DNA from: Crossaster papposus
Lineage: Eukaryota; Echinodermata; Asteroidea; Velatida; Solasteridae
DNA length: 64,000 nt
NCBI GenBank assembly: GCA_037893245.1
Contig: JBAIAA010000751.1
Span: forward strand, 124,001-188,000
Reading direction: 5' to 3'
Position numbers and translations under genes: made by a program. The notes below the pieces were generated by a model. That model was not told where the DNA came from. It saw only the letters and a program-made list of their open reading frames with translations, and searched no databases. Of this stretch, positions 51,547 through 63,830 are shown in pieces. Numbering within the stretch: position 1 is the stretch's first letter; each line of letters starts with the position of its first letter.

Positions 51547-52981
51547 GTACAACAGGTTTTTTGTAACCATGGGCTGCCAGTCTTGGAAGGAAGCAGAGGA
51601 ACGGTACCCTGAGGCAGCCAACAGGGAGGTGCTGTCTAGATTCCTACCCCCCTTTAAGCCGACAGACTCCAGGCTGAAGGAGTATTGTGGGAAATTGAAA
51701 AAATACCACACAACCGGAGTCTCCCATGAAGATGGGTTCTACTGTGGTAAGGCATACGGCGTGGTCATCACCGGGAACATTTTGAACCTCACCACAGACG
51801 CCAGAAGAGCCAAGTTCCCAGATTTCCAGGGAGTTGAGCTCATCATTGTCGATCCTCCAATGGTAAGACTTTATTCCAATCAAATCTCTAAGAGATTAAC
51901 AGATACCCAATTCTGATGTACTCCAAAACTGTAAACATGAAATCAAATTTAGGTTTAGGAGATTCAATTATATGTAATTGCATCAAGCAAACAACAACTA
52001 TCTCATCACCTCAAAATTATAGCGCACTGAACAAAATAAATTATAAAGAACATTGAGTTGCAGCATGTGAGATCAATCAACGTAGTTTTTACAGTACAAT
52101 TTCAACTTTACAGGAATGGGACCAAGATGCACTGACGGATTTCATTAGAACAATGCAGCACATCAATGCTACCGTGGGCAAGGACCACTACCGCCTTGTA
52201 GTACTGTGCCAACTCAGGCAAATGCATCAGATCTTGGACCTGATGAGTAACACTAACAGTGGCTTCTATGTCACCGTTGAGGATGCTTTCTATAACATCA
52301 CAAACGCAAAGAAGGGTATGTTGGCTTATGGATTATGCCATTCTCTTTAATAAATACTGACTTCGCTAATTGGGTATTCAATAAATGGTGAGGAAGCTAC
52401 AGCAACACAATGAACTAACAAAAACTCTGCAGAGTTACTTTAACATTTGAATGGCATTTTGTTTGAGATCACTAAGCTAAGCAAACCAATAAACAACCTT
52501 TCATAATTTGAGTTATTTTTGTATCAGTTTGGCTGTTGACAGCAGATTGGGAATAGTTCAAGTATTTAGAAACCAAATTTGGGATAAAGTTGTATTTTGT
52601 GGGCCAGCACAATGCATTGTTATAGTATTAGTTCACTAGCGCCCCATAATCTCATAGGCAAATGAAAAATAAATATGTATAATCCTTAAAATTACGTCTT
52701 TTTAAAATATTTTCTTTTATCTATTGGAACAGAACCTGGACGCAACCTCAGAGAGGTTGTTGGTGGCATTGTTGTGGGGTTTGTTGACAGGAGGGGATCA
52801 GTTGACAAATACCACATTAATGTTGCTGACGCAGACAACATGTTCACGGCGACGATGAAGGATGACATATACACCGACGACTCAGGAGAGGTTGTCAACC
52901 GTGACCAAAAGCCCAATGCTTTAGGCAAGAAGCTTTTCAGCCATGAGGGCGACACGTGCATAGATGCATGTTATGGAACAG
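51547..52981 (+). CDS. Beta-class (N4/N6-type) DNA methyltransferase-like gene, three exons
   Basis: Exon 51547-51862 (acceptor TGTTACAG, donor GTAAGA), exon 52114-52315 (CTTTACAG, GTATGT) and exon 52733-52981 (TGGAACAG, GTTAGT). The phases agree: 0 to 0, then 1 to 1 creating a Glu codon. The first exon ends FQGVELIIVDPPM, the position of the catalytic DPPY motif. The second has EWDQDALTDFIRTM and DHYRLVVLCQL. The third ends NALGKKLFSHEGDTCIDACY then GTG, the AdoMet-binding motif I (D-x-C/F-x-G-x-G). DPPY before FxGxG is the circular order of beta-class bacterial and phage methylases. DPPM is a non-standard last residue. The remaining C-terminal exon is not found. No stops: it may be a live gene. 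Confidence 0.65.
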
Positions 52982-53339
52982 GTTAGTAAAGCACGCCTAT
53001 CTAATAAGATGACTTACTGGACAATGACAGTTCAAGTTAACAAAAAAAAGATACTTTACAAAATTTCAATGAAGTACATTTACCATCAAGCACTGCTTGC
53101 AAGAGTAACCGTATAATTTAACAAAAAAATTGAAAAAAAAAATTCATACATGCAACTAAAGTAACTAAAACTAGACATGTGTTTGTGAACAAACACAGAG
53201 CTGTTTCGAGTGTCTAACATTACTCTCAATTATGTGTGTGGTGGTCTAAGAGTAGGCCAAGTCTTAAGTCAATCTGATTTACCCAAGTGCCAAAGATATA
53301 TTAGTTGAAAAAAAACGTGTACAAATCCTTTGGGGAAAA

Positions 53340-53835
53340 CTACACCTTTAATATGACGTTCCGTGACCCACGATGACGTCATAATTACTTCATCTTAATT
53401 TTCGTCTATAACACATACTCGATTACTTGCATACCAAGTATGACCCCCAATCGGACCTGTACTTCTAGAGATAGAGGGTCTTATAAACTAAACCTTTAAT
53501 GTGACGTCACATGTCCAACGATGACGTCATCCTGACGAAGTTCCCCTTGGCCCTCCTGGGATGGTGGTCGAGGTGTGTACTAAGTCGATCAGATTAACCA
53601 AAGTGTCAAATTCAATAGTCTGAATAAAAACGTGTACAAAACCAATGGGAAAAATTAAACCTTTAATAAGATGACCGACGATGACGTCATCATGATGTTA
53701 TCTTAATTTGTGTCTATAACACACCCTTGAATACTTGCATACCAAGTTTGACCCCAATCGGACTTGTACTTCCAGAGATAGAGGGTCTTAACAACTACAC
53801 CTTAAATGTGACGTCACATGACCCACGATGACTAA
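53340..53835. repeat. Two diverged copies of a repeat of about 305 bp with TGACGTCA sites
   Basis: Shared phrases cataccaagt-tgacccc-aatcgga, agagatagagggtctta and acctttaat-tgacgtcac recur at a distance of about 305 bp. TGACGTCA palindromes (CRE-like) occur several times, with gatgacgtcat. Confidence 0.65.
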
Positions 53836-53910
53836 TTTTAGGGGGATTTTGTTGAAATAGTGATACAATTTTAACGGGTAGAGCAATTGAAATCAACCAA
53901 TTTTAATTCT

Positions 53911-55057
53911 CTCAATCTCAGGTGTATGGAAGATATTGTAGAATGCTCCAAGCACCAGCGTAGCGGCTGTCTCGGGCCCTCTACATGGACTGCCTCAACG
54001 ACCTCCCCAATGCGTGAACCTTCCTCTGATTATGCGTCATCCGTTTTGAATCTGCGGAAAACTTGTATGTATGTAATACTGCGTGTATGCGTAATACATA
54101 AATACATCATAATAATTACTGAATTATTAGAATCTGGTGCTCAATCTCAGGTGTATGGAAGATATTGTAGAATGCTCCAAGCACCAGCGTAGCGGCTGTC
54201 TCGGGCCCTCTACATGGACTGCCTCGACGACCTCCCCCAATGCGTGAACCTTCCTCTGATTATGCGTCATCCGTTTTGAATCTGCGGAAAACTTGTATGT
54301 ATGTAATACTGCGTGTATGCGTAATACATAAATACATCATAATAATTACTGAATTATTAGAATCTGGTGCTCAATCTCAGGTGTATGGAAGATATTGTAG
54401 AATGCTCCAAGCACCAGCGTAGCGGCTGTCTCGGGCCCTCTACATGGACTGCCTCAACGACCTCCCCAATGCGTGAACCTTCCTCTGATTATGCGTCATC
54501 CGTTTTGAATCTGCGGAAAACTTGTATGTATGTAATACTGCGTGTATGCGTAATACATAAATACATCATAATAATTACTGAATTATTAGAATCTGGTGCT
54601 CAATCTCAGGTGTATGGAAGATATTGTAGAATGCTCCAAGCACCAGCGTAGCGGCTGTCTCGGGCCCTCTACATGGACTGCCTCGACGACCTCCCCCAAT
54701 GCGTGAACCTTCCTCTGATTATGCGTCATCCGTTTTGAATCTGCGGAAAACTTGTATGTATGTAATACTGCGTGTATGCGTAATACATAAATACATCATA
54801 ATAATTACTGAATTATTAGAATCTGGTGCTCAATCTCAGGTGTATGGAAGATATTGTAGAATGCTCCAAGCACCAGCGTAGCGGCTGTCTCGGGGCCCTC
54901 TACATGGACTGCCTCGACGACCTCCCCCAATGCGTGAACCTTCCTCTGATTATGCGTCATCCGTTTTGAATCTGCGGAAAACTTGTATGTATGTAATACT
55001 GCGTGTATGCGTAATACATAAATACATCATAATAATTACTGAATTATTAGCATCTGG
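53911..55057 (+). repeat. 230-bp tandem repeat, five copies
   Basis: Units start at about 53911, 54141, 54371, 54600 and 54830 and are nearly identical, with a C/A change and an extra C (CCCCAATG / CCCAATG) as the main variants, alternating between copies. Each contains gcgtcatccgttttgaat, found also inside the TTAA MITE at 44586. The repeat encodes 60-residue frames that break between units because 230 is not a multiple of three. High identity means recent amplification. It lies in the gap between the last methylase exon and its duplicate. Confidence 0.9.
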
Positions 55058-55125
55058 TGTGCTGTGATGTTCAAGAAAAGTGGAATTTTGTAAAAATAAA
55101 ACAAAAAAATATAATTAAATATGTT

Positions 55126-55480
55126 GACAAAACCACATTAATGTTGCTGACGCAGACAACATGTTCACGGTGACGATGAAGGATGACATATATACACCGA
55201 CGACTCGGGAGAGGTTGTCAACCGTGACCAAAAGCCCAATGCTTTATGCAATAAGCTTTTGAAGCTTTTCAGCCACGAGGGTGACACGTGCATAGATGCA
55301 TGTTATGGAACAGGTTAGTAAAGCACGCCTATCTAATAAGACGACTTACTGGACAATGACAGTTCAAGTTTTAACAGAAGAAGATACTTTACAAAATTTC
55401 AATGAAGTACATTTACCATTGAGCACTGCTTGCAAGAGTAACTGTATAATTTGACAACAAAAATTAAAAAAACTTACAAT
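55126..55480 (+). pseudogene. Duplicate of the last methylase exon and following intron
   Basis: Bases from about 55131 repeat 52807 onward (aaccacattaatgttgctgac...ttatggaacag and 150 bp of intron) with small indels (tatatacacc; an extra aagcttttg). The indels break the frame, so this copy is dead. The duplication spans the array at 53911 and explains the local layout. Confidence 0.8.
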
Positions 55481-56540
55481 GGAACTAACATAAAGTAATT
55501 TGGTCAGAGAAAGGCAACTGGTTTTAACTTGTGAAATAAATCAGTAGTAAAAAGTTAAATGGTTAGTCTCAATTAATTGTATATTTAGGGAATATGGTAG
55601 AAACCTCCACGTGGTCATCCCCGGTAATTTGATAACAAGTTTTCTTGACATCAAAGCTACATGTAATTCTACCCGTACATCGCTTTGGTCGCTGGTTTTG
55701 CATTTTTAAACCCTAGTGACACTTCCGGAGGGAGCAGTTAATTATTTGCTTCCCTTTTTTGACCGAGCGGTAAAAAGAGTGTCCTTCGAGTGCTGCGGCT
55801 CTCCCGTCCGTCAGGACGCATTGTTACCATCTTTTTACCTTTTTTAATTTTGTTGTTTTTGAGTTGTAAATATTCTTGTCAGCCCGCTTCTCAGCTCCCG
55901 TAACATGATGAGGGGAGTTCGAGCTCTGGGTCCTCGTTCCTCTGCTCTTAGTTTTGATGTCTGCACTTCAAATGAATCGCAACTGTGTGGCTGTGGACAT
56001 TGACGCTCAGCAGACTAGTTTTTTTGAGACTTCGTGCAACATCTTGTTCACCGAGGAGTTTTCTGTACAAACTGAAGGTGTGTTTCCTATTTGTAGGTTT
56101 AAACAGTAACACTGCATATTATCATGTGCGGTGAAGAGCCTTATAAGCGAGTCATTCTAACTTCGTGCTTCTGGACCCCACGGTCAGCATACTATTGGCA
56201 TTTTACATGTGGTTGCCGTTTCTCTTGTTATAATTGTTGACTAATCAATTTCTAACCGTACTCTCCCCTGAGAAACGTTAATTTTAAAATTTTATTTTGG
56301 CATTCCACGAAAAAAATAGGAGAAATAAGTTAGAAATGGGTAAAAATGACTTCTTTACGACCTTCACATCTGGATTTTCGTTCATAGGTCGGTCCCTTGT
56401 CCGATAAAGTTTATTTGCACATCACGTTCTTCAGTGAAAACAAAAATGATAAATGGCACAGGTTGAACGAGAGTGGATTAAGATGAAATGTGATATTAGA
56501 AGGCATCACAAGAATGACAAGTTCCTCCCACTCTTAAACA
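55481..56540. other. Stretch without a recognised gene
   Basis: No frame I can support. A weak protein trace just before 56540 (EREWIKMKCDIRRHHKND) probably belongs to the hAT fragment that follows, in another frame. Confidence 0.3.
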
Positions 56541-56541
56541 A

Positions 56542-56991
56542 ATGTTGAAGGAGAAGAGCAACAAATACTGCAACTTCCTACATCTTGTACGCATTGTATT
56601 GGTAATGCCTGTTGCAACATCTCAAGTTGAATGCCAGTTCTCGTATATTAGGCGACTCCTGGGAGACTGGCGTCTCAGCCTGAAAACAAACACCACAGAG
56701 GATCTGCTTCGGATCTGCAGCCAGAGGCCTGAACCAGCTGTAGCAAGATGGTGGTCAAGTGGGAGGCGCTTCAAGCGCCCACACGTTAAGCCTTATGGTT
56801 CCAGGTTTACTCAAGTAAACGACATGGCTGCCCCACATCTTGACTCTGATGCATCAAGCATCTACATGTACAGTGATGACCATTTCATTCCTGATGATGA
56901 CGTAGCATCTGACATGGCTGCCCCACACGTTGACTCTGATGCATCAAGCTCCGACAGTGATGATCATCTCATTCCTGATCATGCAGTTTAA
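56542..56991 (+). pseudogene. hAT-type transposase C-terminal fragment (hATC) with acidic tail
   Basis: The frame reads NFLHLVRIVLVMPVATSQVE, then CQFSYIRRLLGDWRLSLKTN and TTEDLLRICSQ. This matches the end of hAT transposases of the ZNF862/KIAA1586-like group (L..(L)...vlP.(S/T)(A)..ER.FS...r.k...R..(L)). The tail contains two copies of DMAAPHxDSDASS...DDHxIPD, a duplication of about 90 bp. Nothing else of the transposase is seen upstream. Remnant of a second, older hAT. Confidence 0.6.
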
Positions 56992-57017
56992 TCAGTCTAA
57001 TTTAACCCCAACAATCC

Positions 57018-57770
57018 TGGGGCCGTATTCACAAAACGACTTAAATCCAAAAAGAATAAGCACCCCACTTAGACAAATCTAAATGACTTAGCGGTATTCA
57101 CAAAACATTTTGGCTATTTTTGCTAAATAAGTGGCGTACTTAAAGTACGCCACTTATTTTTGAGTCTTAAATCTATGTGTGGTCTGACTAGTCTTAACTC
57201 AATTAAGCGGGGCGCTTAGGTGTCATGGTGCCTATTTTACGTTCCGCGCACAACATAAATTTTAACGAAAGAGTTCTTCGGAGAGAGCGAGTATTTCGTG
57301 AAAGAGGTAATCCCTTGGCAGAGTTTACTGACAGCGAACTTTACTCACTTTATAGGTTTGATAGAAACGGTGTTTTGTTTGTTACTGAGCTGATAAGGGA
57401 AGAAATTGATTCACCCGACCGAACGAAGTCACGCCATTTCTCTGGAAACCAAGGTATTGATAGCGTTGCAGTTTTACGCTTGCGGAACATTTCAGCGGAC
57501 AGTAGGGGATACGATAAAAAAATTCTCAGCCCTCCGTCTCTAGAATAATAAATGTTGTGTCCTCGTGTCTTTCACGAAGGTTGGGTGATTTTGTAAGGTG
57601 GCCAGCAGATGCGAATATTCCCGATATTCAGAGGTTTTTTTTCAACACCGCATGATTTCCAGGCATAGTTGGTATTATTGACGGTACGCACACTTGTAGC
57701 ACCCGATGTACACGAAGAACAATACGTCAACAGGAAAAACTACATATACCACTCAATAAATACACCAGTG
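57018..57770 (+). pseudogene. PIF/Harbinger (HARBI1-like) transposase fragment
   Basis: The left end GGGGCCGTATTCACAAAACG (about 57018) is typical of Harbinger inverted repeats. The frame from 57225 reads RVFRERGNPLAEFTDSELYS, LYRFDRNGVLFVTELI and AVLRLRNISADSRGYDK, the N-terminal part of the Harbinger nuclease. After a shift (57544 on) VVSSCLSRRLGDFVRWPAD, then FPGIVGIIDGTHTCSTR carries the first catalytic Asp (IDGTH). The frame ends near 57760. The second Asp and Glu are missing. Confidence 0.65.
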
Positions 57771-57982
57771 TTGTAGATAATAAGTGTAATTTTACCCAAC
57801 TTTTAAAACTGGATTGAAAACTTTCCTTTTTAGCTTGTACTTTAAATAATGATTTAATTTCAATAATTATTTTTAGCTCGTATTGTAATTTAAATGATTT
57901 GTTGTAGTTTCTTAAGAATTATTTACTTTTTATTATTGTACAGAGTGCTGAGGCGCATGTGTAGTGCTCTTTAAATTAACAT

Positions 57983-58006
57983 ATATTATTATTATTATTA
58001 TTATTA
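57983..58006. repeat. ATT microsatellite
   Basis: About eight uninterrupted ATT units (attattattatt). Confidence 0.85.
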
Positions 58007-58071
58007 ACTAAATCGATATCTTTAGATTTTAAACATACACAATATCAATATTTGGTTTCTGTTTCACACAG

Positions 58072-59309
58072 GCTCAACTAAAACATGATCCATCGATAAT
58101 AATCAGCCTTTCTCCTGAAGAGACGCTGGATCATTCTGTGCTAAACCGTACAGCTGAGTCCCAGGATCAATCAACCCTTCAACCCAAATCCCCGCAGCAT
58201 GTGGCCACCGTATCCGACCAACCCGAAGACGAGTCCACGATGCATGCACTCACCGATGACCCAACAGAGGAGACTGATCAATACGCTGTACTGCAGTCAT
58301 CACTAACCCTGTCACATGGGAGCGTAACAAGTACCGCTGTCGTCGAAGGTAATATCCCGTTTGTTCCCTTGCATTGTGGATGAAAGCGGTCACATATTGA
58401 CAACGGTGAATGTTTGGGGTCTGTTGAATTCGATTAAAAAATATAGTACATGATGGCTCCAGACTTGAAAATAATTAATTTTCACACCAATTGATTCTTA
58501 CAAACTTCCAAAAGCCCAACCGCTTAAATTTAGTACACAGTTGTGGTCAGAAGTTTACATATACTTTGAATAGAAGACTTTTGAACAAATCTACAATAAA
58601 TCTGTCTCTGTGAGGAATTATTTTGAAAAGCCTTTCGTCAAAATAGATGATTACTTGGCGCTTAATCCATTACGTGTTGTTCACAGTGTACATGTGTTTT
58701 TTACACGAATATCAACAACAGACGTTTGTCAATTATAGTGGACCATAAGTTTTAATTTATTTAATTTATTACTACTTTTTTGACATTTCTGTTGTCGGTA
58801 TCTATCTAATAGCAAAGCTCATGACCAATGCAGAATATAATACATTTTATAAATCTATTATTTTGGTCGGGGTGCCACAGCAAAGATCACACGATGTTAC
58901 TTTAAACAGCTGTTCTGCATTTTCCTCTGTTTAGATGTACCGGTATTAAATGTTAAGCCACCTGCAGGGTTTTCCATAACATGGGACAACGTTCAGAAGG
59001 CGACCGAGTGCCGACATCAGACGTCTGAAACTGGCAACAAAATGCATGTGTGGGACCATGAACAGAGTTCCATATGGCGACTTCACACCAACACACGAAA
59101 GTCATCGCTGGGCTCAAGACATGAATTTCAGCGAAATCATTCCGTCAGTCTCTGATTGGCAAAACCTCGCCATGCACATGGAAATTATCGTGGCCCGTAT
59201 GCTTGTGCAAGGAGGTCTACCCGCCCTCAGTGCCATTGCAAAGGACGCAATACTTGTAATGCACATTGCACACGAGCATAGTACAGAGTCCAGCCAGAAA
59301 AGTTCAATT
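58072..59309 (+). CDS. DUF6589-like transposon-derived protein, two exons, frameshifted
   Basis: Exon A 58072-58348 (acceptor TTTCACACAG, donor GTAATA) reads AQLKHDPSIIISLSPEETLD and on, Ser/Thr/Gln-rich. Exon B 58935-59309 (CTGTTTAG, GTAGGT) joins in matching phase (1 to 1): DVPVLNVKPPAGFSITWDNV, then QKATECRHQTSETGNKM. A frameshift near 59046 moves to NRVPYGDFTPTHES and PSVSDWQNLAMHMEIIVARM. The order ITWDNVQ..RH....N, NR-V/I, PS..D...L...M..IV.R is the start of DUF6589 proteins, common in invertebrate and fish genomes and probably element-derived. The rest of the protein is not in the window. Function unknown. Confidence 0.5.
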
Positions 59310-59418
59310 GTAGGTTATATTCCTTCAATAATATTATTGCTGGGACATTGCCGCTCCGACGTTTTTCCTTGGGTTGGGTGTATCGTATAGCAAATGAAGA
59401 TGGCTCATTGGGTCGTTG

Positions 59419-59893
59419 CATAAGCTGCATAAATACAGTGTGTGCGGAAAGGCTCGTCAATGGTTTCAATTCTATCTGACTGACCGAAAACAGGTACATG
59501 TACAATTTCAGGGAACACACTCTGACTGGGTCCCAGTGTGGTCCGGTGTGCCACAAGGCCTACGTACTAGACCGACTCCTTTTTAACACATTTGCTTTTG
59601 ATTTGCCTTTTTGCGTCAACTTTCAAATGCGAGTTATTCATAGCAATGATGAAATTACTCTACAGAATGACCTAATCCAGATTGACACATGGTGTGCTCT
59701 GAACAAAATGAAACTTAACACTGATAACTGTAAAGTAATGACAATCACCCGCCCAAATTCACCTAAACCAACCTACAGAATTGGTATGCAAGCGCTTGAA
59801 TCAGTTGTGGAATACAAATACAATGTACCCAAGTGTTGTAATTTCTCAGGAAGCATCACATCAGTATTTTGGTGTCCAAGGCTAATAGAATAA
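59419..59893 (+). pseudogene. Non-LTR (LINE, CR1/jockey-like) reverse transcriptase fragment
   Basis: Frame 1 has KLHKYSVCGKARQWFQFYLT, DRKQVHVQFQGTHSDW and VWSGVPQGLRTRP (usual GVPQGSVLGP). After a shift, TFAFDLPFCVN, then DLIQIDTWCALNKMKLNTDN and CKVMTITR-style sequence. The YADD catalytic box between them is deleted. The wording fits the palm/thumb of CR1/L2/jockey RTs. It is inactive and cut at both ends. Confidence 0.6.
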
Positions 59894-59904
59894 ATGGTTT
59901 TGTA

Positions 59905-60240
59905 AGCTAGCCATTCAACTAAAACTTCTCGGTGAAGCCAGTTTGACGTTTGAAAGAGCACTACAGTTAGCCACACCCCTGGAAATGGCTAACAAGGATG
60001 TGGAGCAAATCAAGAGAGTATTACAGTAAAAAAAATGCAATTTCAGAGGAAGCCAAAGCCAATCAAGCAAAACACTTAGTCTCAAGGTGACCACCTGCCG
60101 AGACACAACAGTACCGAGGCCCCTAGTTGAGGCACTAATAACGCTAGCCCCTGCAAATGTTGGCACTGCGGAGGAGCGCATGCCCCAGACTCTTGCCGAT
60201 TCAAAACAGAGAGGTGCCAACGTACGGGCCATGTGAGAAC
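59905..60240 (+). pseudogene. Ty3-type gag fragment with zinc knuckle
   Basis: LKLLGEASLTFERALQLATP then LEMANKDVEQIKRVLQ is the typical segment of Ty3 gag (L-L......T...A...A...E.A) before the knuckle. After frame changes, CWHCGGAHAPDSCRFK (C-x2-C-x3-H-x4-C) and a partial second knuckle (RCQRTGHV) follow. It is a short, dead relic of another Ty3 family than that at 46 kb. Confidence 0.5.
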
Positions 60241-60351
60241 ATTGCTGCCTACATCAGCAGAAAAAAGGTATACGTCAAAAGCTCATCACTGGAGCTTGCA
60301 GTTTTAAGCCACCTGGAGGATCACATACTCTCATCAAGGAAGAAAAGGTAA

Positions 60352-63300
60352 AGAAGCAAATCAGAGATAGATTGGCATTGACAGAGTCCGTTTCTCAACA
60401 TAGGTAGTGTACGGGGACAACTAAACAGAAAATAGAGGGCGAATGCAAGAAGTTGGAAGGCATGAATGAGGAAAAGGCTGGTGTGATATTTATCAGCAAC
60501 TACAGTTTCACCAAAAGTGCTGTAGGTAAAGGCACATAGAAGAAAAATATTTCAGCTGACAAGAAGTTTGGAGGGAAAACAGAAGAAATTCACCCTGACA
60601 AAAATGAAAGATCATTTGATTGAATTAGTAAGATCTAACCCCATTAGAAGTGATGATCCAGCAACACTACGGTAGGTTCTGAACAACATCAAACATCTGC
60701 AAGTACTTCAACTAGGGTATTTACATCATATTTTCCCCACGCCCGCGGCATCGCGCAACCCTAGCGCGTGTTTTTGTGTTCGCGCATTCCCATAACTTGG
60801 TGTAGCACCTTGTGACGCTCTAAAATCTTTGGTATACAGGTAGAATGTTTCTAGAACACCATTACAATTCCCTGACGAGTGGAGGTATCCACGAAACAGT
60901 TTTTTCGGAATAAAATATGGTGAACTAAAACCTATCATAGTTTGTGATTGATTTTGTACCGCTCCTTGTGTAAAGTAGAGCACCCTCTGAAGTTGAATCG
61001 GTTCACAAACACGTATAAAACAGATACTATATATTTAAAGCTTTTGAAGAAGGAAAATACTTTAAATGAAAGTGGAGTACACCAGTGTCGGCAACATTAT
61101 TTTTGGGGAAAGGTAGCATAAAATACAATTCCCCCCACCCCCCTCCCCTCCCAACAAAAAATTTGCCATTGATTTGTTTACCTGTTTTTACACATTCCAG
61201 GCATCATTAAAGCAGTCATATTAGTCCATGTAATTAAATGTATTTTAATTGTCTAATATAAGTTCTTTAAATTCAAATCTAAAATACACATTACAACAGT
61301 GCGTGAAGTACATTATGTAGAGATGGTGCAGTTATTAAACAAATTTGATTCCGACTTAAAGGCCGAGAAATATTTAGTCAAATTAAGACATTGGCGCACC
61401 ATTGTTATTTAAGCGACAAAGTATCTGGAAAGTCCAGCTCCATGTTCAAGATGGTAAATACACCGGCATCCCCGGAGGGATCGACATCTTCGATTCCATC
61501 ACTGGAAGCCGTTACACCACCCCAGCCGATCAAAGCCACAGCTAAAGAGGAAACATTAAGGAGAATGTCTTTCGTGAGGTCCGAGTGGACAGAAAAATGG
61601 TGAAGCATGAGGAGTACAGGAACACCTACATGTACCAGGCCAAAGTGGAGGCTACCTCGCCAAAGTGGAGGCTGCCTGGGAAAGCCCCAGCAACTAAACA
61701 AGGAACTGTGTTGTGTGCCAAACATGATCATTTAATTATTGTATATTTTGACTTGATTTAGGCATTGATTTCATATCTATACTGTTTTCCATATTTAAAT
61801 ACTGGTCGTGCCACCTATCGATCGTGCAAGCAGTCGGTCGCCGCCTGCCACGATTGATCGTACGATAAGTCACTGATCACTACCACTATCAATCTTCTCT
61901 AATCATTGGCAATCTCACGACCATACGAACCACAAATCGTACGATGACATACATGTACCACCAATCCTAAAGAACAGTATGCGACTGCTAATGGAGATCA
62001 TAGCACCTGTAACTGATCCAGCAAACGCATGGACAGGTTAAGAAATAAGGTGCTGTCTTATGTTGAAGATAAGGGATGAAAATTCCCCAGAAATACATGT
62101 ACAGGGAAATCAGCTTGCTTATTTGTATCAAGGCTGTGTGACATGCTGAACTATTTAGACAGGCAATACAGTTAGATAAAGGCAGTGATATCAAAGGAAA
62201 AGAGGGTTCCTTTAGTCTTTAAGGAAACGTTCTCTGGTTTCAACCGCCCTAAACCCTCAAAACCCAGAAAGAGAGCGCTTGAGAACCTTTCCGAAAATAA
62301 ACTGGAAAACTGGGCCGAGTTTAAGATGCAGATTTTTGACCTTATTGTTGTTCTAGAGTTGTTCTGTCTTCGTCGGAGGAACCAGAGGATGAGGTCAAAG
62401 GTAGGACGTGAAACCGCACGAAGCCGGCTAGAAATTGAGACTAACGTCGCGTTTTTCAAGGCCAACACAGTTTCTGTCAGCTTCATGCTATCTGTCTTTA
62501 ACAGAGAGCTCGCTAAATACACATGTAGAGATGTGTACGATTCCAGTTCGTGACTTCCTGCCAACATTGACAAACGCAGAGTGCACGATATATTTGATAC
62601 AAATAATGAATAATGGTAAATGAAAAAATTGTCCGGACTCAAATATATAACTTTCATTCTCATGGCCTTATGATAAATAGCAGTTAACATGAACCGATCT
62701 TGTTTCCACGAGGCTGCGTTCCCTGCATGGTTGACTATAGACCCCAGCGGCTAAGTAAACCACATTGAGCGTTTGTAGCTTAGTTCGTTATTTCAGAACC
62801 TCTGTAATAAGCCATAAATCAGGTCCAATTTATAATATAAAGATTTCCAAATCTTAGAGCTTTATCAGGTCATTGAATTATCCATCATTTCAAGTCAATT
62901 GTTGATTGAATAAACCATATTTGAATTGCGGCGTTTGAAAATGAGGTATCCTGTTGTGATTATTTGAATTATTAAGCAGACAGTCAATTCCTTTGACAGT
63001 GTATTTCCCGCAAAACGAACTTACATCACTAAGCCTCGAGACTGCTTGTTAGTCTCTAGCTCGAGGAAGAAACTGGGTTCGGGTGACTCTTACACGCAAG
63101 ATTTCTCATATTAGAACACACTTACTGACTGTCCACATTTGCTTTCTAAGTGCCCTGCTCAAATGCTGCGCAAGCGCCGAATTGTTTCAGGTTGTTCGGA
63201 ATTACATGTGTTACTTAGACAGAAAATGAATCCTGTAGAGTGCTTTCTGTTTTCTGCTTTTACATCCGTATATTCTTAGTTATATGACAGCGGCTTGATA

Positions 63301-63820
63301 ATTATTGAATTGTTGTCGTATACAATCAGTATTGTAACCACATGCACATGCCATAGCCAAGCACTTGTGCTTTGTGCAGTTTATGTTGTCAACCTCTTAA
63401 TTGAGTCGTTATATTGGTACAGACTGCACGTTTTACATTGTAGAGAATCCCTAACTCATAACATGTAAGTTGACACTGTACCAAATGACTGCACTGCATG
63501 CATTTGTACTGCGTAAATCGGAGGTTCTTTACATTGTGCAGTCCAGACCAGCAACAAAATATGACTCATAAACGTGGTTGACAATAATAACTGCGGGTTA
63601 GCAGCGACGCGTCATAAACCAGCGATACTGTAAGACAACAAATGCAATCTAATCGACAGTACGAGTGATAAACACTGCATATTGCTGGCCTCGACTTGAG
63701 ACCGGCCAAAAGATCGAGACCACAGGGTACCGAGACCAAGAACAAGACTAAGACCAAGACTGAAACCACGACTAGCTAAAAGCAGTTTCGAGACCAAGAA
63801 TGGTCTCGAGACCTACAACA
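60352..63820. other. Gene-poor stretch
   Basis: Several short frames occur (61391-61603; 62185-62553, which opens VISKEKRVPLVFKETFSGFN and has basic, helical character). No domain is recognised and none has convincing splice sites. Near 63690-63810 degenerate gagaccaag-type repeats occur. Confidence 0.3.
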
Positions 63821-63830
63821 TCGCTTAACC

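Noticed and set aside
54240-54881. Repeated 60-94-residue frames
   Set aside because: They are copies of one stretch of the 230-bp satellite; the unit length is not a multiple of three and there is no conserved domain.
62172-62690. 172-residue minus-strand frame and 122-residue plus-strand frame in the same place
   Set aside because: Both look random in composition; I could not choose one or find a domain.
63690-63810. GAGACC-rich stretch as a tRNA-derived SINE
   Set aside because: No A and B box pair in the right order could be made out; it is only a degenerate short repeat.
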